A model generated the notes under the pieces. The model worked only from the letters and a program-made list of their open reading frames with translations. It was not told the origin of the DNA and did no database searches. The translations under genes were made by a program, and so were the position numbers. From Actinomycetota bacterium (GTDB lineage: Bacteria > Actinomycetota > Actinomycetes > Nanopelagicales > Nanopelagicaceae), in NCBI GenBank assembly GCA_016870855.1, contig VGAF01000045.1:1-8952 (forward strand): 8,952 bases of DNA, read 5' to 3'. Of the stretch, positions 1 through 7,432 are shown one piece after another; position 1 is the stretch's first letter, and each line of letters starts with the position of its first letter.

Positions 1-1
1 A

Positions 2-79
2 TGGTGGGCCTAAGTGGACTTGAACCACTGACCTCTTCCTTATCAGGGAAGCGCTCTAACCAGGCTGAGCTATAGGCCC
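2..79 (-). tRNA. ileT: tRNA-Ile, anticodon GAT, with encoded CCA
   Basis: The minus strand folds into a standard cloverleaf. The acceptor stem GGGCCTA (79-73) pairs with TAGGCCC (12-6). The D arm is GCTC/GAGC. The anticodon stem CTTCC/GGAAG encloses the loop CTGATAA with anticodon GAT at 44-42. The T arm AGTGG/CCACT encloses TTCAAGT. The discriminator is A (position 5) and the CCA tail is encoded at 4-2. The body is 75 nt without CCA. It decodes AUC/AUU isoleucine codons. It starts 62 bp after the gyrA stop. In Mycobacterium and relatives a tRNA-Ile/tRNA-Ala pair follows gyrA, so a tRNA-Ala may lie just beyond the left edge; it cannot be seen here. Confidence 0.98.
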
Positions 80-141
80 GCGAAACGGAAGCGCAAGGCT
101 ACCTGACCCGCGGGCGGGCGCAAAAATAGCATGAACTCCGC

Positions 142-2616
142 TTAATCTTCCTCGCTCACCTTTGCTAGCGAAACGACCTCAGTTCCTTGATCGAGATTAA
201 CCACTCGAACACCCATTGTGTCTCGACCAGTTTCACGGACTTCTTTTGTGGGTGTGCGCATAACAACGCCGCTTGAAGTGATTAGAAGGATCTCATCGCT
301 TGCTTTAACAACTAGTGCGCCAATCAATCCGCCGCGGGAATTCTCATCAACTTTCGCAGCTTTCACTCCGATACCGCCGCGACCCTGAGAGCGGTATTCA
401 TCAAGATTAGTGCGCTTTCCAAAACCACCATCGGTAGCGGTTAGAACATAGAGATCTTCACCTTTCCGCTCATCGCGAATAGTGGCCATAGAGAGAAGTT
501 CATCGTTAGCTCGGAACTTCATACCGATAACTCCAGATGCAGATCTACCCATAGGGCGGAGAGTTTCATCGTCAGCGGTAAAGCGAAGTGACATGCCTTT
601 TTTTGAAATTAGTAGAAGTTCATCTTTGTTGGTGAGTGCGGATGCAGCGACTACTTCGTCTTTATCTTTAAGAGTGATTGCGATTAGGCCACCAGTTCGC
701 GGGGAGTCATATTCAGCAAGCGGGCTCTTTTTGATGATTCCAGATTTAGTTGCGATCACAAGATAAGGAATTGTTGTGTAATCAGAGATTGAGATAACGG
801 AGGCAATTAACTCATTGGGTTTAAAGGCAAGGAGGTTTGCGACATGTTGTCCGCGAGCATCGCGACCAGCATCAGGGAGTTCATGGACTTTGGCGCGATA
901 GACCCGGCCTTGGTTTGTGAAGAAGAGCAACCAATCATGGGTAGATGCAGTGAAGAAGTGTTCGACGATGTCATCTTGTTTAAGTGCAGCACCCTTAACA
1001 CCTTTACCGCCACGACGTTGGGAGCGATAGAGATCGGCGCGGGTGCGCTTTGCGTAGCCGCCTCGCGTAATTGTCACAACAACTTCTTGGTTAGGGATTA
1101 GATCTTCGACGGAGAGATCAGTATCGCCACCGGGGACTATTTGGGTCTTGCGGTCATCGCCATACTTTTCAGCGATCTCTTTTAGTTCATCTTTGATTAT
1201 GGAGCGCTGCTTTTTCGGGTCTTCAAGGATCTTATTTAGTTCGATGATATCGGCCATCAAAGTGTCATATTCATCATTGATTTTCTGGCGCTCAAGAGCA
1301 GCGAGTCTTCGAAGTTGCATATCCAAAATTGCATTTGCTTGGAGCTCATCAACTTCAAGAAGTTTCATTAGACCTTCGCGGGCTTCATCGGAGTTGGCGC
1401 TAGCGCGGATGAGAGCGATGACGGCATCAAGTGCATCTAGGGCCTTTAGATAACCGCGGAGGATGTGGGCGCGCTTCTCTTTTTCAGTTAATCGATATTT
1501 GGTGCGCCGGACAATTACTTCGATCTGGTGGGTTATGTAATGGCGGACAAATTCATCAAGGCGGAGCGTGCGCGGAACATTATCAACGAGGGCCAACATA
1601 TTTGCACCAAATGAATCTTGGAGTTGGGTGTGCTTGTAGAGATTATTTAAGACGATCTTCGGTGCGGCATCATTTCTTAAGACGATTACTAAGCGTTGGC
1701 CGAGGCGCTCGTTACCTTCATCGCGGACATCTGCGATTCCTTTAATCTTTCCATCTTTAACAAGTTCAGCGATTTTTAGTGCGAGGTTATCGGGGTTAAC
1801 TTGATAGGGAAGTTCAGTAATTACAAGACAGGTTCGCTTATTAATCTCTTCAACTTCAACAACAGCGCGCATTGTGATTGAGCCGCGGCCAGTTCGGTAG
1901 GCCTCTTCGACTCCTTGGCGGCCGACGATGATTCCGCGAGTTGGGAAGTCTGGGCCTTTAACAATTCCAAGAAGTGCTTCGAGGGTTTCTTCAGGGGAGC
2001 TTTCGGGGTTTTCAAGTGCCCACTCAACAGCCGATGCGATCTCGCGGAGATTATGTGGTGGAATGTTTGTGGCCATACCGACTGCGATACCGGCGGAGCC
2101 GTTAACAAGAAGGTTTGGGAAACGGCTTGGGAGGACTACAGGTTCTTGGGAGCGGCCGTCGTAATTTGGGATGAAATCAACGGTCGCTTCATCGATATCG
2201 CGCATCATCTCCATGGCGAGTGGGGTCATACGGGCTTCGGTGTAGCGCATTGCAGCGGCGGGATCGTTTCCAGGTGAGCCGAAGTTTCCATTTCCATCAA
2301 CGAGTGGATAGCGAAGTGACCAGGCTTGAGCGAGGCGGACCAAGGTGTCATAGATAGCTCCGTCGCCATGTGGGTGATAGTTACCCATGACATCACCGAC
2401 GATGCGTGAGGATTTGTAGTAACCCTTATCTGGGCGATAACCCGCGTCATACATTGCGTAAAGAACGCGACGATGAACTGGTTTTAAACCATCACGGATA
2501 TCGGGAAGTGCTCGTCCAACAATGACCGACATCGCATAGTCGAGATAGGAACGTGCCATCTCAACTTGGAGATCGACAGATTCAATCTTGTCGAATTGCT
2601 CGGGGATTGTTTCCAT
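142..2616 (-). CDS. gyrA: DNA gyrase subunit A
   Basis: Breakage-and-rejoining subunit of the GyrA2B2 type II topoisomerase, which introduces negative supercoils and relieves fork-generated positive supercoils. The product has 824 residues, normal for actinobacterial GyrA (about 840 in M. tuberculosis). The N-terminal winged-helix/tower/coiled-coil part covers about 1-500. The catalytic tyrosine is Y125 in AAMRYTEARM. The quinolone-determining segment HPHGDGAIYD is at 81-90, with D90 matching E. coli D87 and G86 at the position of E. coli S83. The C-terminal beta-pinwheel (about 505-824) has the canonical GyrA-box QRRGGKG at 533-539 and a second box-like QGRGGIG at 744-750. There is no long acidic tail. 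The ATG directly follows the gyrB TAA (TAAATG) with no strong Shine-Dalgarno in the gyrB 3' end, so translation is probably coupled to gyrB. Downstream comes tRNA-Ile, without an intervening gene. Confidence 0.98.
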   Translation of the reverse strand: METIPEQFDKIESVDLQVEMARSYLDYAMSVIVGRALPDIRDGLKPVHRRVLYAMYDAGYRPDKGYYKSSRIVGDVMGNYHPHGDGAIYDTLVRLAQAWSLRYPLVDGNGNFGSPGNDPAAAMRYTEARMTPLAMEMMRDIDEATVDFIPNYDGRSQEPVVLPSRFPNLLVNGSAGIAVGMATNIPPHNLREIASAVEWALENPESSPEETLEALLGIVKGPDFPTRGIIVGRQGVEEAYRTGRGSITMRAVVEVEEINKRTCLVITELPYQVNPDNLALKIAELVKDGKIKGIADVRDEGNERLGQRLVIVLRNDAAPKIVLNNLYKHTQLQDSFGANMLALVDNVPRTLRLDEFVRHYITHQIEVIVRRTKYRLTEKEKRAHILRGYLKALDALDAVIALIRASANSDEAREGLMKLLEVDELQANAILDMQLRRLAALERQKINDEYDTLMADIIELNKILEDPKKQRSIIKDELKEIAEKYGDDRKTQIVPGGDTDLSVEDLIPNQEVVVTITRGGYAKRTRADLYRSQRRGGKGVKGAALKQDDIVEHFFTASTHDWLLFFTNQGRVYRAKVHELPDAGRDARGQHVANLLAFKPNELIASVISISDYTTIPYLVIATKSGIIKKSPLAEYDSPRTGGLIAITLKDKDEVVAASALTNKDELLLISKKGMSLRFTADDETLRPMGRSASGVIGMKFRANDELLSMATIRDERKGEDLYVLTATDGGFGKRTNLDEYRSQGRGGIGVKAAKVDENSRGGLIGALVVKASDEILLITSSGVVMRTPTKEVRETGRDTMGVRVVNLDQGTEVVSLAKVSEED

Positions 2617-4584
2617 TTAGATATCCAAGAACCTAACGTCTTTAGCATTTCGTTGGATGAATTGGCGGCGTTGTTCAACATCTTCACCCATTAACACAGA
2701 GAAGAGATCATCGGCTGCGGCTGCATCTTCAAGAGTTACTCTTATTAGAACTCGATTATTTGGGTCCATAGTTGTATCCCAGAGTTCTTTAGCGGGCATT
2801 TCACCTAGGCCTTTGAAGCGCTGGATGCCATCCTCTTTAGGAAGGCGCTTTCCACCTTCAGTTCCGATCTTTATGAAGCCATCACGTTCTTTATCAGAGA
2901 ATGCGTATTGGACTGGTTCCTTACCGCCCCATTTGATTTTGTATAACGGTGGTTGGGCGAGATAAACGTAACCACCTTCGATTAGCGGGCGCATGAAACG
3001 GAATAGCAGAGTTAGAAGAAGTGTGCGGATATGTTGGCCATCTACATCCGCATCAGCCATAAGGATCACTTTGTGATAGCGGAGTTTTGCGATATCGAAG
3101 TCATCGTGGATGCCAGTACCAAGTGCGGTTATTAGAGCTTGAACTTCATTATTTTGTAGGACGCGATCGATACGGGCTTTCTCAACATTAAGAATTTTTC
3201 CGCGGATTGGAAGAACTGCTTGGTATCTTGAATCGCGTCCACCTTTTGTGGAGCCGCCGGCCGAATCACCTTCAACGATATAGAGCTCACACTTTTCAGG
3301 TTCAGTCCATTGGCAATCTGCGAGTTTTCCAGGCATGCCGCGCCCTTCAAGGAGTCCTTTTCTAGAGCGGGAAAGATCGCGGGCCTTTCGAGCCGCGATA
3401 CGTGCCGCAGCCGCGTCAATAGCCTTTCTTACAATCTCTTTTCCTTCGGTGGGGTTTCTTTCAAACCATTCACCTACTGAGTCATTTAAAGTTTTTTGGG
3501 TGAAGGATTTTGCTTCGGTATTTCCAAGTTTAGTTTTTGTCTGTCCTTCGAATTGTGGTTCAGCTACTTTTATAGAGACGATTGCGGTTAAGCCTTCGCG
3601 GATATCATCGCCGGTTAGACGATCTTCCTTCTTGCGGATAAATCCCCACTCTTCGCCAAACTTATTTACTATTGAAGTTAACGCAGTACGAAAACCTTCT
3701 TCATGTGTGCCACCCTCTTGGGTGTTAATGGTGTTGGCAAAGGTGTAGACCGACTCAGAGAAACCGGTATTCCATTGCATCGCTACTTCAAGGGACATCT
3801 TGTTCTTTGTATCTTCAGCATCGAAGGCAATTATTGATTTATGGGTAACGCCCTTTGTGGTGTTTAGATGTTTAACAAAGTCAGTAATACCACCGTCGTA
3901 GCGATACTCAACATAGAGTTGTTTACCCTTTTCATTCACATGGCTCGGGCGTTCATCCTTCAAGGTGATTTTCAAACCTTTATTTAAAAATGCCATTTCA
4001 CGGAAACGGGTGGAGAGAATCTCAAATGAGTAATCAGTAGTTTCAAAAATTTCTTCAGAGGGCCAGAATGTAACTTCAGTTCCAGTGTTAGAAGTAGCAA
4101 CGCCTTTTTCAACCGGAGAGTTGGGGACGCCGAGTTTGTAACTTTGCTCCCAGAAGAAACCATCGCGTTGGACAACAACAGATAGATCGCGGCTTAGCGC
4201 GTTAACAACAGAGACGCCGACGCCATGTAGTCCGCCGGAAACTGAGTAACCACCATCGCCAAACTTTCCGCCGGCATGTAGGACGGTTAACACGACTTCG
4301 AGAGCTGGCTTCTTCTCAACTGGGTGGATATCGACCGGGATACCGCGGCCGTTATCAGTTACACGAACACCGCCGCCGGCTAAGAGATAAACATTTATCT
4401 CAGAGCAGTATCCAGCTAGAGCTTCATCGACTGCGTTATCGACGATCTCGTAGACGAGGTGGTGTAGGCCCCGTTCGCCGGTTGAGCCGATATACATTCC
4501 GGGGCGTTTGCGGACCGCCTCGAGCCCTTCAAGGACGGTGATGGCGCTAGCGTCATACGCTTTAGAGACCTTCTTATCCGCCAC
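2617..4584 (-). CDS. gyrB: DNA gyrase subunit B
   Basis: ATPase subunit of DNA gyrase, partner of the adjacent gyrA. The product has 655 residues. The GHKL ATPase domain (about 1-220) shows E46 and N50 (EIVDN), D77 (VTDNGRG), the ATP-lid segment GGLHGVGVSVVNAL from 117, R140 at the position of E. coli R136 (coumarin contact), and T169. The transducer domain carries QTK at 348-350. The TOPRIM domain has EGDSAGG with metal-binding E438, and DADVD with D511 and D513. The C-terminal tail includes QRFKGLGEM (588-596) and ends RFLDI. The start is GTG at 4584-4582: an in-frame TAA lies directly upstream, so no longer start exists, and AAAGGGG at 4596-4590 is a fitting Shine-Dalgarno 5 nt upstream. 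The large insertion of E. coli GyrB is absent, as in other actinobacteria. It abuts gyrA exactly. Confidence 0.98.
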   Translation of the reverse strand: MADKKVSKAYDASAITVLEGLEAVRKRPGMYIGSTGERGLHHLVYEIVDNAVDEALAGYCSEINVYLLAGGGVRVTDNGRGIPVDIHPVEKKPALEVVLTVLHAGGKFGDGGYSVSGGLHGVGVSVVNALSRDLSVVVQRDGFFWEQSYKLGVPNSPVEKGVATSNTGTEVTFWPSEEIFETTDYSFEILSTRFREMAFLNKGLKITLKDERPSHVNEKGKQLYVEYRYDGGITDFVKHLNTTKGVTHKSIIAFDAEDTKNKMSLEVAMQWNTGFSESVYTFANTINTQEGGTHEEGFRTALTSIVNKFGEEWGFIRKKEDRLTGDDIREGLTAIVSIKVAEPQFEGQTKTKLGNTEAKSFTQKTLNDSVGEWFERNPTEGKEIVRKAIDAAAARIAARKARDLSRSRKGLLEGRGMPGKLADCQWTEPEKCELYIVEGDSAGGSTKGGRDSRYQAVLPIRGKILNVEKARIDRVLQNNEVQALITALGTGIHDDFDIAKLRYHKVILMADADVDGQHIRTLLLTLLFRFMRPLIEGGYVYLAQPPLYKIKWGGKEPVQYAFSDKERDGFIKIGTEGGKRLPKEDGIQRFKGLGEMPAKELWDTTMDPNNRVLIRVTLEDAAAADDLFSVLMGEDVEQRRQFIQRNAKDVRFLDI

Positions 4585-4727
4585 TTAAACCCCTTTAAAA
4601 CCGATTAGAGCCACAATATGGGCCTGGGTACTCCGAAATCCTAGTGGTAGGCGAGGGTTATGGGGTACCGAAAAGGGGTCTAGATGTGGATTAGCCGGAC
4701 TTTTAGCGCTTGGGTGAGGGTCAAATC
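4585..4727 (-). promoter_or_regulatory. gyrB leader with candidate promoter elements and inverted repeats
   Basis: This 143-bp gap between dciA and gyrB is the only sizeable spacer in the dnaN-to-gyrA run and probably carries the gyrBA promoter. On the minus strand there are three actinobacterial-type -10 candidates: TAGGAT (4643-4638), TATTGT (4618-4613) and TCTAAT (4609-4604). None has a good -35 at 17-18 bp, so the choice is open. ACCCCTTT (4679-4672) is perfectly complementary to AAAGGGGT (4596-4589), which contains the gyrB Shine-Dalgarno. Gyrase promoters in actinobacteria are known to respond to loss of supercoiling; that this one does is only inference. An ATG-started reading frame of 67 codons that begins inside the dciA gene (4788) and runs to 4585 looks spurious: it is proline-rich with no recognisable motif. 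Confidence 0.4.
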
Positions 4728-4734
4728 TCACCCA
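4711..4734 (-). repeat. Perfect 8-bp inverted repeat at the dciA stop codon
   Basis: TGGGTGAG (4711-4718) and CTCACCCA (4727-4734) are perfect inverted copies with an 8-nt spacer. The dciA stop TGA (4730-4728) lies within one arm. In the dciA transcript this would be a stem with an 8-nt loop at the end of the message. It resembles a transcript-end hairpin, but no U-run follows (the next bases are AGCGCTAAAAG), so it is not a canonical intrinsic terminator. It could be a U-less terminator, a stability element for the upstream mRNA, or chance. Confidence 0.45.
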
Positions 4735-5174
4735 TAGGTATCGCGGGGGCCTCGTGCCCCACGGATCGTCCTCAAACCCCGCTTCCATGATGGGGCATTT
4801 GGCCCAATGACTGTGAGTTCGTCGACAAGTGCGCCCTCAGATCTTGAGCGGATGTTTTTAAGAAGGTCGGGGGTTATGAGTCGAAGTTGGGTCGCCCAAG
4901 AGGTTGATTCGGCCTTGATAGTGAGTCTTCCCTCGAAGAGTGTGATTGGTTCACAGTGATCTGCGATTTCATTGCCAACAATCTCACGCCATTTTGTAAA
5001 TAGCGTTCCCTCCGCAATTCCTTTTTTCCAATCTCTTATGGTTACAAGATCGCTAAGGATGTTACTAAGTTTTTCTGGATCTTCTTTCTTGCTTCGGTCT
5101 TCTTCTTGGTTATTTGTTTTGCGGCTTTTAGTTCGATAGGAGCGGAAAAGTTCGCGGGCGATATCGCGTCTCAT
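4728..5174 (-). CDS. dciA: DciA/DUF721 family replicative-helicase operating protein
   Basis: The product has 148 residues and belongs to the DUF721 family, named DciA. DciA is the ancestral factor that interacts with the replicative helicase DnaB and is needed for its loading or activity in bacteria without DnaC or DnaI; the M. tuberculosis homologue is Rv0004. A charged, probably disordered N-terminus (about 1-45, rich in R, K, E and D) precedes the compact DciA domain (about 45-125). That domain has KWREIVGNEIADH (61-73) and the strongly conserved STSWATQLRLITPDLL (90-105). The C-terminus PSWKRG...GPRDTYG (128-148) matches the actinobacterial tail. The ATG overlaps the recF stop by 4 bp (ATGA, 5174-5171), which favours this start and translational coupling. 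Its place in the dnaA-dnaN-recF cluster fits a role in replication initiation. Confidence 0.93.
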   Translation of the reverse strand: MRRDIARELFRSYRTKSRKTNNQEEDRSKKEDPEKLSNILSDLVTIRDWKKGIAEGTLFTKWREIVGNEIADHCEPITLFEGRLTIKAESTSWATQLRLITPDLLKNIRSRSEGALVDELTVIGPNAPSWKRGLRTIRGARGPRDTYG

Positions 5175-6259
5175 AATTGGTTGACTTTCCCCGCGATAAC
5201 TTCATATTTCTTTCCAGATAAACCTTTAGGAAGATCATTTTCAACTGCAACTGTAATAAGAGTTTGCTCGGTGGTTTCGGTTAATTTTACGAGGCGTTCC
5301 CGGCGGCTTTGATCTAGTTCAGAGAAGACATCGTCAAGAATCAAAATAGGGTTATCGCCATCGCTCTTTAGGAGTTGGTAGCTAGCTAGGCGCAACGAAA
5401 GCGCGATTGACCAAGATTCCCCATGGCTAGCAAAACCTTTGACGGGATGTTCGCCTAGGTTGAGTAATATATCATCACGATGTGGACCAATTAATGAAAT
5501 ACCGCGCTCGCGCTCTTGGAAAGAAATCTCACCAATTTTATTTAAAATTAGATTTTTATTCTCATCTTTATCTTGAGTTGGTTGCTCGAGACTTGATTTA
5601 TAGCCCAAGGTTGGTTGTTTTTTTTGCGAGATGTTTTCATAAGAAGTTAAGAGGTGGGGAGTTAAGTCTTCAATTAACTTTATTCTCGCGGCAATTACTT
5701 CCCCACCAAAATTAGCTAGGTGCTCATTCCAAGGGTGGAGTGAGCTCTCGGGGGCACGGGATTTAAGTAGGGTATTTCGCTGTTTTAAAGCCTTTTCGTA
5801 ATCACTAATTACTCCAGCAAGGCGCGGGCTTCGTTGGGTGAGTAGTTGATCTAAGAAGTTTCTCCGCTCACTCGGATCGCCGCGAACTAGATCTAAATCT
5901 TCCGGGGAGAAACAGATGGCTTTAACTAGGCCTTGAATAGCGCGTTGGCTCCGGACTGGGTTTTGATTAACTTTTGCTCGATTTGCTTTACCGTTATTTA
6001 TTTCGAGCTCAATGAGAGTGTCGCGGTCGGAATCACTAACTTTTGCGCGGATGTAAGCCCGCTCTCTTCCAAGTTTTATAAGTGGGGCATCTGATGAAAT
6101 TCGGTGTGAAGAAAGTAGTGCAATGTACATAACCGCTTCGATGAAATTAGTTTTACCCTCGCCGTTTTCGCCGATAAAGATATGTGTGCCATCGCTTAGT
6201 TCTAACTCAAGGTTTGAGTAAGAGCGAAAATCTAAGAGCGATAGGTGGGAGATCTTCAT
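5171..6259 (-). CDS. recF: DNA replication and repair protein RecF
   Basis: SMC-like ATPase that with RecO and RecR loads RecA at single-strand gaps and helps stalled forks resume. The product has 362 residues, a normal to slightly short length (about 385 in M. tuberculosis). It opens with MKISHLSLLDFRSY, the usual RecF start. Walker A is GENGEGKTN (30-38). The ABC signature region is SHGESWSIALSLRLA (278-292), the SHGE-type signature seen in actinobacterial RecF. Walker B and the D-loop are PILILDDVFSELD (304-316). The ATG directly follows the dnaN stop (TAAATG) and the TGA overlaps the dciA ATG, so this is the middle gene of a tightly packed dnaN-recF-dciA operon. Between about 222 and 240 there is a stretch rich in Q, D, E, K and N that may be a flexible loop. 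Confidence 0.97.
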   Translation of the reverse strand: MKISHLSLLDFRSYSNLELELSDGTHIFIGENGEGKTNFIEAVMYIALLSSHRISSDAPLIKLGRERAYIRAKVSDSDRDTLIELEINNGKANRAKVNQNPVRSQRAIQGLVKAICFSPEDLDLVRGDPSERRNFLDQLLTQRSPRLAGVISDYEKALKQRNTLLKSRAPESSLHPWNEHLANFGGEVIAARIKLIEDLTPHLLTSYENISQKKQPTLGYKSSLEQPTQDKDENKNLILNKIGEISFQERERGISLIGPHRDDILLNLGEHPVKGFASHGESWSIALSLRLASYQLLKSDGDNPILILDDVFSELDQSRRERLVKLTETTEQTLITVAVENDLPKGLSGKKYEVIAGKVNQL

Positions 6260-7387
6260 TTAAGAGGCATAGCGCATTGGCATCAATAGGTAGCGGTATG
6301 AGCTATCTGTTTCGCCATCAATCTTATTCTTTCCAGATAACATCGCCGGTTTATTTGAGCCAGTAAATGCAATATTCACATAGGTGGTTCCTAAGGCATT
6401 TAATCCATCGGTTAGGAATGTTGGGTTGAAGGCGATATCGATTGCTTCACCTTCATAAGCAATCTCTAGCTCTTCGGTGGCTTGGGCATCATCGCCAGTT
6501 CCAGCTTCAAGTTGGAGAGTTCCATCTTTAAATTTAAGGCGGAGCGGAACGGTTTTATCAGTAACTAGCGCTACTCGGCGGACTGAATCAAGGAGTTTGG
6601 AGACTTCAATAACCGCCGTTGCGATCCCTTCAGCCGGTAGTAGGTGGCGATATTGGGGGAAGGTTCCATCTAGTTGCCGCGAAGTCATTGATTTTGCCTC
6701 ACTTGAGAAGCCAATCAGCCGCTCATTGCTAGAGGTGGGCGCGATCGCTAAAGAGATGCTCTTTGTGTTTGCAATTGTGCGCGCAGCATCAGCGAGAGTT
6801 CTAGCTCGAAGTAGGGCTGAGGTTGTGATTTCTGGATCATTAGGGGTCCACTTAATTTCTCGGACAGCTAAGCGGTAGCGATCGGTTGCGGCAAGAGTGA
6901 TTGATTCTTTATTTATGTCAACATGGATACCGGTAAGTGTTGGTAGTGAATCATCTCTTCCGGCAGCGATTGCGACTTGATTTACAGCGGTAGCAAATAA
7001 ATCACTTGTGATATTTCCAGAGGTTTCTGGAAGTGTTGGAAGGTTTGGGTATTCGTTTATCGGAAGAGTTGGGAGAGTAAATTTTGCAGATCCAGCAGTT
7101 ACGAGAACACGGGTACCGTCGAGAGTAAAAGAAACTGGTTTGTTTGGAAGGTTTTTTGAAATTTCAGATAGAAGTCTTCCTGGGACAAGCACTCTTCCGA
7201 TTTCTTTAGCATCAGCGTTAAATGATGACTTTGCGGAAGTCTCGAGATCTGAAGCTGAGAGGGTTATATCTTTTTGGGCATCGATAACTATTCCTAGGAG
7301 CGCGGTCATGATTGGTCGAGTTGAAAGGCTCCGTGAAACCCAGTTAACAGAATCGGTTAGTACAGCGCTATCTACAGTGAACTTCAT
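6260..7387 (-). CDS. dnaN: DNA polymerase III beta subunit (sliding clamp)
   Basis: Processivity clamp: a homodimeric ring that tethers the replicative polymerase and other clamp-binding proteins to DNA. The product has 375 residues, near the E. coli length of 366. The three clamp folds can be divided at about 1-120, 125-245 and 250-375. The N-terminus (MKFTVDSAVLTDSVNWV, then RPIMTALLGIVI), the middle LTGIHVDI and DRYRLAVREI, and the C-terminal YRYLLMPMRYAS are typical. The ATG (7387-7385) has no clear Shine-Dalgarno; the nearest purines are in GATAGGCTCAAAGAT. This raises the possibility of a leaderless message from the candidate promoter just upstream. The gene directly follows oriC and is followed by recF without a gap. 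The gnd gene found between dnaN and recF in Streptomyces is absent. Confidence 0.98.
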   Translation of the reverse strand: MKFTVDSAVLTDSVNWVSRSLSTRPIMTALLGIVIDAQKDITLSASDLETSAKSSFNADAKEIGRVLVPGRLLSEISKNLPNKPVSFTLDGTRVLVTAGSAKFTLPTLPINEYPNLPTLPETSGNITSDLFATAVNQVAIAAGRDDSLPTLTGIHVDINKESITLAATDRYRLAVREIKWTPNDPEITTSALLRARTLADAARTIANTKSISLAIAPTSSNERLIGFSSEAKSMTSRQLDGTFPQYRHLLPAEGIATAVIEVSKLLDSVRRVALVTDKTVPLRLKFKDGTLQLEAGTGDDAQATEELEIAYEGEAIDIAFNPTFLTDGLNALGTTYVNIAFTGSNKPAMLSGKNKIDGETDSSYRYLLMPMRYAS

Positions 7388-7425
7388 ATCTTTGAGCCTA
7401 TCGTCTCTTTATTTGCTGTCGTCAT
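7388..7425 (-). promoter_or_regulatory. Candidate dnaN promoter, possibly leaderless
   Basis: On the minus strand TAGGCT (7400-7395) fits the actinobacterial -10 form TAnnnT. ATGACG (7425-7420) matches four of six bases of TTGACA, with a long 19-bp spacer. Only seven bases (CAAAGAT) separate the -10 from the ATG of dnaN, so transcription would begin at or next to the A of the start codon. Leaderless messages are common in actinobacteria, and the lack of a Shine-Dalgarno at dnaN agrees. The elements are short and the match is weak. Confidence 0.3.
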
Positions 7426-7432
7426 TGTGGTT

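Noticed and set aside
106..120. GC-rich palindrome CCCGCGGG between gyrA and the tRNA as a terminator
   Set aside because: It is self-complementary without a loop and has no U-run downstream, so it cannot form a useful terminator hairpin.
80..141. Possible separate promoter for tRNA-Ile (TATTTT at 128-123, followed by a GC-rich stretch like a stringent discriminator)
   Set aside because: No acceptable -35 at 16-19 bp was found, and the element partly reflects base composition. The tRNA may simply be processed from gyrBA read-through.
1915..2277. A 120-codon plus-strand open frame inside gyrA, and similar long plus-strand frames inside gyrB, recF and dnaN
   Set aside because: They are antisense shadows of strongly conserved genes. 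Their products are low in recognisable motifs and none has a fitting ribosome-binding site or gene context.
4163..4165. Suspected loss of the GyrB arginine that contacts coumarins
   Set aside because: Realignment from the GVGVSVVNAL segment shows the E. coli R136 position is R140 here, which is conserved. The first impression came from misaligning the later WEQSY segment.
4585..4788. A 67-codon minus-strand frame between dciA and gyrB, beginning inside dciA in another frame
   Set aside because: It is proline-rich, with no family resemblance and no ribosome-binding site. It mostly covers the tail of dciA and the gyrB leader.
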